Source: Cheilinus undulatus (Eukaryota > Chordata > Actinopteri > Labriformes > Labridae). From it: a stretch of 64,000 bases of DNA. The DNA is taken from assembly GCF_018320785.1 (NCBI RefSeq), contig NC_054882.1, positions 369,501 to 433,500 on the forward strand. Reading direction: 5' to 3'. A model generated the notes under the pieces. That model was not told the origin of the DNA. It worked only from the letters and a program-made list of their open reading frames with translations, and ran no database searches. This document shows, in pieces, positions 56,258 through 64,000 of the stretch. Each line of letters begins with the position of its first letter. The stretch's first letter is position 1. The position numbers were made by a program, and so were the translations under genes.

Positions 56258-59200
56258 CACTGAGGACCTAAATACTAGTCGTTGAGGACCTAAACACTAG
56301 TCGCTGAGGACCTAAACACTAGTCGCTGAGGACCTAAACACTAGTCGCTGAGGACCTAAACACTAGTCGCTGAGGACCTGAACACTAGTCACTGAGGACC
56401 TAAACACTAGTCGCTGAGGACCTGAACACTAGTCACTGAGGACCTAAACACTAGTCGCTGAGGACCTAAACACTAGTCGCTGAGGACCTAAACACTAGTC
56501 ACTGAGGACCTGAACACTAGTCACTGAGGACCTGAACACTAGTCACTGAGGACCTAAACACTAGTCACTGAGGACCTAAACACTAGTCACTGAGGACCTA
56601 AACACTAGTCACTGAGGACCTAAACACCAGTCACTGAGGACAAAAACACCAGTCACTGAGGACCAACCACACTAGTCACTGAGGACCAAAACACCAGTCA
56701 CTGAGGACCTAAACACTAGTCGCTGAGGACCTAAACACTAGTCACTGAGGACCTAAACACTAGTCACTGAGGACCTAAACACCAGTCACTGAGGACCTAA
56801 ACACCAGTCACTGAGGACAAATACTCTAGTCACTGAGGACCAAAACACTAGTCACTGAGGACCTAAACACCAGTCACTGAGGACAAAAACACCAGTCACT
56901 GAGGACCAACCACACTAGTCACTGAGGACCAAAACACCAGTCACTGAGGACCTAAACACTAGTCGCTGAGGACCTAAACACTAGTCACTGAGGACCTAAA
57001 CACTAGTCACTGAGGACCTAAACACTAGTCACTGAGGACCTAAACACCAGTCACTGAGGACAAAAACACCAGTCACTGAGGACCAACCACACTAGTCACT
57101 GAGGACCAAAACACTAGTCACTGAGGACCTAAACACCAGTCACTGAGGACCTAAACACTAGTCGCTGAGGACCTAAACACTAGTCACTGAGGACCTAAAC
57201 ACTAGTCGCTGAGGACCTAAACACTAGTCACTGAGGACCTAAACACTAGTCACTGAGGACCAAAACACCAGTCACTGAGGACCTAAACACTAGTCGCTGA
57301 GGACCTAAACACTAGTCACTGAGGACCTAAACACTAGTCACTGAGGACCTAAACACTAGTCACTGAGGACCTAAACACCAGTCACTGAGGACCTAAACAC
57401 CAGTCACTGAGGACCAACCACACTAGTCACTGAGGACCAAAACACTAGTCACTGAGGACCTAAACACCAGTCACTGAGGACCTAAACACTAGTCGCTGAG
57501 GACCTAAACACTAGTCACTGAGGACCTAAACACTAGTCACTGAGGACCTAAACACCAGTCACTGAGGACCTAAACACCAGTCACTGAGGACAAAAACACC
57601 AGTCACTGAGGACCAAAAACACTAGTCTCTGATGACCTAAACACTAGTCACTGAGGACCAAAAACACTAGTCACTGAGGACGAATACACCAGTCACTGAG
57701 GACAAATACAATAATCATTGAAGAGCAAATACTCTAGTCACTGAGGACCAAAACACTAGTCACTGAGGACAAATACTCTAGTCACTGAGGACCTAAACAC
57801 TAGTCACTGAGGACCTAAACACCAGTCACTGAGGACCTAAACACCAGTCACTGAGGACAAAAACACCAGTCACTGAGGACCAAAAACACTAGTCACTGAG
57901 GACAAATACTCTAGTCACTGAGGACCTGAACACTAGTCACTGAGGACGAATACACCAGTCACTGAGGACAAATACAATAATCATTGAAGAGCAAATACTC
58001 TAGTCACTGAGGACCAAAACACTAGTCACTGAGGACAAATACTCTAGTCACTGAGGACCTGAACACTAGTCACTGAGGACGAATACACCAGTCACTGAGG
58101 ACAAATACTCTAGTCACTGATGACCAAAACACTAGTCACTGAGGACAAATACTCTAGTCACTGAGGACCAAAACACTAGTCACTGAGGACAAATACTCTA
58201 GTCACTGAGGACCAAAACACTAGTCACTGAGGACAAATACTCTAGTCACTGAGGACCAAAACACTAGTCACTGAGGACCAACCACACTAGTCACTGAGGA
58301 CCAAAAACACTAGTCACTGAGGACCTGAACACTAGTCACTGAGGACAAATACTCTAGTCACTGAGGACCAAAACACTAGTCACTGAGGACCAACCACACT
58401 AGTCACTGAGGACCAAAAACACTAGTCACTGAGGACCAAAAACACTAGTCACTGAGGACCAACCACACTAGTCACTGAGGACCAAAAACACTAGTCTCCG
58501 ATGACCTAAACACTAGTCACTGAGGACCAAAAACACTAGTCACTGAGGACCTGAACACTAGTCACTGAGGACGAATACACCAGTCACTGAGGACAAATAG
58601 AATAATCATTGAAGAGCAAATACTCTAGTCACTGAGGACCAAAACACTAGTCACTGAGGACAAATACTCTAGTCACTGAGGACCAAAACACTAGTCACTG
58701 AGGACAAATACACTAGTCACTGAGGACAAAAACACTAGTCACTGAGGACAAATACACTAGTCACTGAGGACCAAAACACTAGTTTCTGCGGACCTAAACA
58801 CTATTCACTGAGGACCTAAACGCTAGTCACTGGGGACCAAAACACTAGTCACTGAGGACAAATACACCAGTCACTGAGGACCTAAACACTAGTCACTGAG
58901 GACCTAAACACTAGTCACTGAGGACCAAAACGCTAGTCACTGAAGACCAAAACACTAGTCACTGAGGACAAATACACCAGTCACTGAGGACAAATACACT
59001 AGTCACTGAGGACCAAAACACTAGTCACTGAGGACCAAAAACACTAGTCATTCAGGACCAAAAAGCACTAGTCATTAAGGACCAAAACACTAGTCACTGA
59101 GAACAAGAACACCAGTCACTGAGGACCAACCACACTAGTCACTGAGGACCAAAAATGCTAGTCTCTGATGACCTAAACACTAGTCACTGAGGACCAAAAA

Positions 59201-59640
59201 CACTAGTCACTGAGGACCTGAACACTAGTCGCTGAGGACGAATACAATAATCATTGAAGAGCAAATACTCTAGTCACTGAGGACCAAAACACCAGTCACT
59301 GAGGACAAATACACCAGTCACTGAGGACAAATACACTAGTCACTGAGGACCAAAACACTAGTCACTGAGGACAAATACACCAGTCACTGAGGACAAATAC
59401 ACTAGTCACTGAGGACCAAAACACTAGTCACTGAGGACCAAATACACTAGTCATTCAGGACCAAAAATCACTAGTCATTAAGGACCAAAACACTAGTCAC
59501 TGAGAACAAAAACACCAGTCACTGAGGACCAAAAACACCAGTCACTGAGGACCAAAAGCATTAGTCACTGAGGACAAAAACACTAGCCACTGTGGACAAC
59601 AACATTAGCTACTGAGGAAAAAAACAGTCGTTACTGTGGG
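56258..59640. repeat. 22-bp minisatellite, left arm, about 150 copies
   Basis: The unit GAGGACCTAAACACTAGTCACT (22 bases; shown as GAGGACCTAAAC, ACTAGTCACT) runs for 3.4 kb. Subtypes differ in the middle: CCTAAAC, CCAAAAC, CAAATAC, CCAACCAC. Subtypes cluster and recur in blocks, a sign of stepwise block amplification. Occasional 23-base units occur. Confidence 0.95.
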
Positions 59641-59690
59641 CAAAAACACTACACACTGTGGACAGTGGTGTTTTTGTCCACAGTAGCTAG
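59641..59690. other. Inversion point of the 22-bp array
   Basis: CAAAAACACT at 59641-59650 faces GTGTTTTTG at 59668-59676 around a centre near 59659. To the left all units read CACTAGTCACTGAGGAC; to the right they read the reverse complement, GTCCACAGTGACTAGTG. Confidence 0.9.
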
Positions 59691-62600
59691 TATTATTTTC
59701 ACAGTGGCTAGTGTTTTTGTCCACAGTGGCTTGTATTTTTGTTCTCAGTAACTAGTGTTTTTGTCCTCAGTTGCTAGTGTTGTTGTCAACAGTGACTGGT
59801 GTTTTTGTTGACAGTGGCTAGTGATTTTGACCACAATGACTTGTGTTTTTTTCCACAGAGACTTGTGTTTTTTTCCACAGGGGCTAGTGATTTTGTCCAC
59901 AGAGACTTGTGTTTTTTTCCACAGAGACTTGTGTTTTTTTCCACAGTGGCTAGTGATTTTGTCCACAGAGACTTGTGTTTTTTTCCACAGTGACTTGTAT
60001 TTTTTTCCACAGTGGTTAGTGGTTTTTTCCATAGTGGCTAGTGTTTTTGTCCACAGTGGCTAGTGATTTTATCCGCAGTGGCTAGTGTTGTTGTCCACAG
60101 GGACTAGTGATTTTGTCCACAGGGACTAGTGTTTTTGTCCACAGGGACTAGTGTTTTTGTCCACAGTGGCTAGTGATTTTGTCCACAGAGACTTGTGTTT
60201 TTTTCCACAGTGACTTGTGTTTTTTCCACAGTGGTTAGTGTTTTTTTCCACAGTGGTTAGTGTTTTTTTCCACAGTGACTTGTGTTTTTGTCCACAGGGA
60301 CTAGTGTTTTTGTCCATTGTGACTAGTGTTGATGTCCACAGTGGCTAGTGATTTTGTCCACAGTGGCTAGTGATTTTGTCTGCAGTGGTTAGTGTATTTT
60401 TCCACAGGGACTAGTGTTGTTGTCCACAGGGACTAGTGATTTTGTCCACAGGGACTAGTGATTTTGTCCACAGTGGCTAGTGATTTTGTCCACAGGGACT
60501 AGTGTTTTTGTCCACAGGGACTAGTGTTTTTGTCCACAGGGACTTGTGTTTTTGTCCACAGGGACTAGTGTTTTTGTCCACAGTGCCTTGTGTTTTTATC
60601 CACAGGGACTAGTGTTTTTGTCCACAGTGCCTTGTGTTTTTTTCCACAGGGACTAGTGTTTTTGTCCACAGTGCCTTGTGTTTTTTTCCACAGGGACTAG
60701 TGTTTTTGTCGACAGGGACTAGTGTTTTTGTCCACAGTGACTTGTGTTTTTTTCCACAGGGACTAGTGTTTTTGTCCACAGTGACTTGTGTTTTTTTCCA
60801 CAGGGACTAGTGTTTTTGTCCACAGGGACTAGTGTTTTTGTCCACAGTGACTTGTGTTTTTTCCACAGTGGTTAGTGGTTTTTTCCACAGTGGCTAGTGA
60901 TTTTGTCCACAGAGACTTGTGTTTTTGTCCACAGGGACTAGTGTTTTTTTCCACAGTGGTTAGTGGTTTTTTCCACAGTGGCTAGTGATTTTATCCGCAG
61001 TGGCTAGTGTTGTTGTCCACAGGGACTAGTGATTTTGTCCACAGGGACTAGTGTTTTTGTCCACAGGGACTAGTGTTTTTGTCCACAGTGGCTAGTGATT
61101 TTGTCCACAGAGACTTGTGTTTTTTTCCACAGTGACTTGTGTTTTTTCCACAGTGGTTAGTGTTTTTTTCCACAGTGACTTGTGTTTTTGTCCACAGGGA
61201 CTAGTGTTTTTGTCCATTGTGACTAGTGTTGATGTCCACAGTGGCTAGTGATTTTGTCCACAGTGGCTAGTGATTTTGTCTGCAGTGGTTAGTGTATTTT
61301 TCCACAGGGACTAGTGTTGTTGTCCACAGGGACTAGTGATTTTGTCCACAGTGGCTAGTGATTTTGTCCACAGGGACTAGTGTTTTTGTCCACAGGGACT
61401 AGTGTTTTTGTCCACAGGGACTAGTGTTTTTGTCCACAGGGACTAGTGTTTTTGTCCACAGTGACTTGTGTTTTTTTCCACAGGGACTAGTGTTTTTGTC
61501 CACAGGGACTAGCGTTTTTGTCCACAGGGACTAGTGTTTTTGTCCACAGTGGTTAGTGGTTTTTTCCACAGTGGCTAGTGATTTTGTCCACAGAGACTTG
61601 TGTTTTTGTCCACAGGGACTAGTGTTTTTGTCCACACTGGCTAGTGATTTTGTCCACAGAGACTTGTGTTTTTTTCCACAGTGACTTGTGTTTTTTCCAC
61701 AGTGGTTAGTGGTTTTTTCCACAGGGACTAGTGTTTTTGTCCACAGTGACTAGTGTTTTTGTCCACAGGGACTAGTGATTTTGTCCACAGGGACCAGTGT
61801 TTTTGTCCACACTGGCTAGTGATTTTGTCCACAGAGACTTGTGTTTTTTTCCACAGTGACTTGTGTTTTTTCCACAGTGGTTAGTGTTTTTTTCCACAGT
61901 GACTTGTGTTTTTGTCCACAGGGACTAGTGTTTTTGTCCATTGTGACTAGTGTTGATGTCCACAGTGGCTAGTGATTTTGTCCACAGTGGCTAGTGATTT
62001 TATCCGCAGTGGCTAGTGTTGTTGTCCACAGTGACTAGTGTTTTTTCCACAGTGGCTAGTGTTGTTGTCCTCAGTGACTAGTGATTTTATCTGCAGTGGC
62101 TAGTGTTGTTGTCCACAGGGACTAGTGTTTTTGTCCATTGTGGCTAGTGTTGATGTCCACAGTGGCTAGTGATTTTGTCCACAGGGACTAGTGTTTTTGT
62201 CCACAGTGACTAGTGTTTTGTCCACAGGGACTAGTGTTTTTGTCCACAGGGGCTAGTGTTTTTGTCCACAGGGACTAGTGTTTTTGTCTACAGTGACTAG
62301 TGTTTTGTCCACAGTGACTAGTGTTTTTGTCCACAAGGACTAGTGTTTTTGTCCACAGTGCCTTGTGTTGTTGTCCACAGGGACTAGTGTTTTTGTCCAC
62401 AGTGCCTTGTGTCTTTTTTCCACAGGGACTAGTGTTTTTGTCCACAGTGCCTTGTGTCTTTTTTCCACAGGGACTAGTGTTTTTGTCCACAGGGATTAGA
62501 GTTTTTGTCCACAGGGACTAGTGTTTTTGTCCACAGGGACTAGTGTTTTTGTCCACAGGGACTAGTGTTTTTGTCCACAGGGACTAGTGTTTTTGTCCAC

Positions 62601-62752
62601 AGTGCCTTGTGTCTTTTTTCCACAGGGACTAGTGTTTTTGTCCACAGGGACTAGTGTTTTTGTCCACAGTGCCTTGTGTCTTTTTTCCACAGGGACTAGT
62701 GTTTTTGTCCACAGGGACTAGTGTTTTTGTCCACAGGGACTAGTGTTTTTTT
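59660..62752. repeat. 22-bp minisatellite, right arm in inverted orientation, about 140 copies
   Basis: The unit is GTGTTTTTGTCCACAGGGAC TA (22 bases), the reverse complement of the left-arm unit apart from TCCACAG for TCCTCAG. It contains larger repeats: the block around TCCATTGTGACTAGTGTTGA at 60313 recurs at 61213, exactly 900 bases on, with the same neighbours, and again near 61938. Each unit has a T-rich tract followed by CCACAG on the plus strand, resembling a 3' splice site in the presumed mga intron. Confidence 0.95.
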
Positions 62753-62979
62753 CTCTCTGTAGTAATTGTCTCATCTTGTTCTTATTTCAGGTTGTCTTTA
62801 AACTGACAAGTGCCTTTTCCTGGAATGATTCATGAGTAGAAACTAAAGGTTTTACGATTATAAATTTAATTTCATGTTTTTTTTCAATGGTTTTATTTGG
62901 AGCAGAAATGCACCATTTTGGCTTTAATTTCAGCCTCCACGTAAGAACAAACGCTGAGAGTTTGTCGTTTGTTTTTCAG

Positions 62980-64000
62980 GATGCTGTCCTGAAGCCGGTC
63001 TCAAACTGCAGGATCATCCTGCGCTGTAGATGTCCATCACCTGTACATGGCTTCAAAGAAGAAGCAGAGAGGGATGGGGTGTCATGAAGAGGGGGGGTCC
63101 ACACCTGTGGGAGAACGCCCACCTGCGTGCTTTGCTGCTCTCAGACCTTGTAGGACCTATGAAGGCAGAAAACACTGCTCTGGTGTGACCAATGAAGAGG
63201 CAGCTACGATGGCTAAACCCAACACAAAGCCATCAGAGGAAACTGCACCTGTCAGACTTTCTGACGGGAAGCTTCTAGCCACTTCAGACGGCCTGTCAGC
63301 CGCCTGCGTCTGCAAAGGAATCAGAGTGACGCTGGACAACAACAGCATGTGGAACGAGTTCTTCAACTGCAGAACGGAGATGATTCTGACCAAACAAGGC
63401 AGCAGGATGTTCCCCTACTGTCGTTTCCGTCTCTCGGGCCTGCAGCCGTCCAGGAGGTACTCGTTGCTGATGGACATTCAACTGCTGGATAATAATCGAT
63501 ATGAGTGGACAGGCAGCAGCTGGCAGGTTGCTGGGAAGGCGGGGCCTCAGGTGAAGAATGCCCCATTTGCACATCCAGAGTCCCCATCAACAGGCCAACA
63601 CTGGATGCAGAGCCCAGTGTCCTTTTACAAACTGAAACTGACAAACAACCCGACGGACCAGGAGGGCAACACCATCCTCAGTCCCATGCACCGTTACCTC
63701 CCCCGCCTTCACGTGGTCCAAACAGACAAACCCACTAAAGACATAAACCTGAACAGCACTGCTGTCTGCACCTTCACCTTCCCTCAGACGGAGTTCATGG
63801 CGGTCACAGCGTATCAGAACCGTCACTTTGCTCAGCTCAAAGTGGATTGTAACCCGTTCGCCAAAGGACTGAAGGAGGACGTCTCCACGCTGAAAGGTTC
63901 AAAGCTAAAACTGAACACTAAAAAAGATGCAGACACAACGGCCAACAAGCTGCTACCTGTGAAGAAGAGCTTAAAGTCCTTGCTGGAAAACCACAAACCT
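62980..64000 (+). CDS. mga: MGA, MAX dimerisation protein: first coding exon with T-box (partial)
   Basis: MGA is a very large nuclear protein with an N-terminal T-box and a C-terminal bHLH-Zip that pairs with MAX, acting in the PRC1.6 repressor. The acceptor TTTTTCAG ends at 62979. I place the start at 63047 (ATG of MASKKKQRGMGCHEEG); the frame is open upstream to the acceptor, so an earlier start is possible, and 63074 is an alternative. From 63047 to the window end are 318 codons without a stop. The T-box spans about residues 91-275: GIRVTLDNNSMWNEF, TEMILTKQG, MFPYCRF, HPESPSTGQHWM, SFYKLKLTNN, MHRYLPRLHVV, FPQTEFMAVTAYQN, NPFAKG. SFYKLKLTNN and TILSPMHRYLPRLHVV match MGA rather than other T-box proteins. 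The exon continues past 64000. Confidence 0.93.

Noticed and set aside
59745-62521. Lys/Thr/Ser-rich frames on minus and Phe/Val-rich frames on plus
   Set aside because: All fall in the 22-bp inverted minisatellite; three 22-bp units return the frame, which keeps them open.

Overview
This is a window of vertebrate nuclear DNA, almost certainly from a ray-finned fish. Genes are split into many exons with GT-AG introns. The encoded proteins are vertebrate SRP54, TYRO3 and MGA, and the repeats are typical of teleosts (Tc1-like, hAT, Penelope-like, L2-like LINE and tRNA-type SINE copies). No bacterial or phage gene is present. About half of the window is tandem repeat.

Layout: (1) 1-13643 is one unbroken 52-bp AT-rich satellite array, cut by the left edge. 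(2) 13644-16542 is spacer, with a possible minus-strand first exon at 14159-14213 and, at its right end, the 3' UTR of srp54. (3) 16543-20886 holds 13 coding exons of srp54 on the minus strand, covering all but about the first 57 residues. (4) 21035-21134 is exactly 100 N, an assembly gap that swallows the 5' ends of both srp54 and the divergent tyro3. (5) 21135-46394 holds 18 coding exons of tyro3 on the plus strand (825 codons plus stop, frame intact). They run from inside the first Ig domain through Ig2, two FN3 domains, a membrane helix and a complete kinase. Its introns are full of minisatellites and dead transposons. (6) 46395-54240 is 3' flank and intergenic DNA with two more minisatellites and two TIR-bounded elements. 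(7) 54241-55940 is a CpG-rich promoter-like zone with NRF-1, CRE and YY1-type sites, probably the start of mga. (8) 56258-62752 is a 22-bp minisatellite that reverses orientation at about 59659, making a 6.5-kb inverted repeat. (9) 62980-64000 is the first coding exon of mga, including its T-box, cut by the right edge.

The three genes act in unrelated processes: co-translational protein targeting (SRP54), Gas6/Protein S receptor signalling and efferocytosis (TYRO3), and MAX-partner transcriptional control (MGA). TYRO3 and MGA are also close neighbours in mammals, which supports both names. SRP54 is not beside them in human, so its place here is either fish linkage or a scaffold join across the gap.

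The most unusual feature is that several tandem arrays are built from splice-site-like sequence. A 23-copy array in tyro3 repeats the 3' splice site of the next exon, four decoy donors follow another exon, a third exon has a duplicated acceptor, and the right arm of the mga intron array is some 140 copies of a T-rich tract ending in CAG. I did all reading by eye; exon borders were placed by splice consensus, phase and recalled family sequence, not by alignment software.
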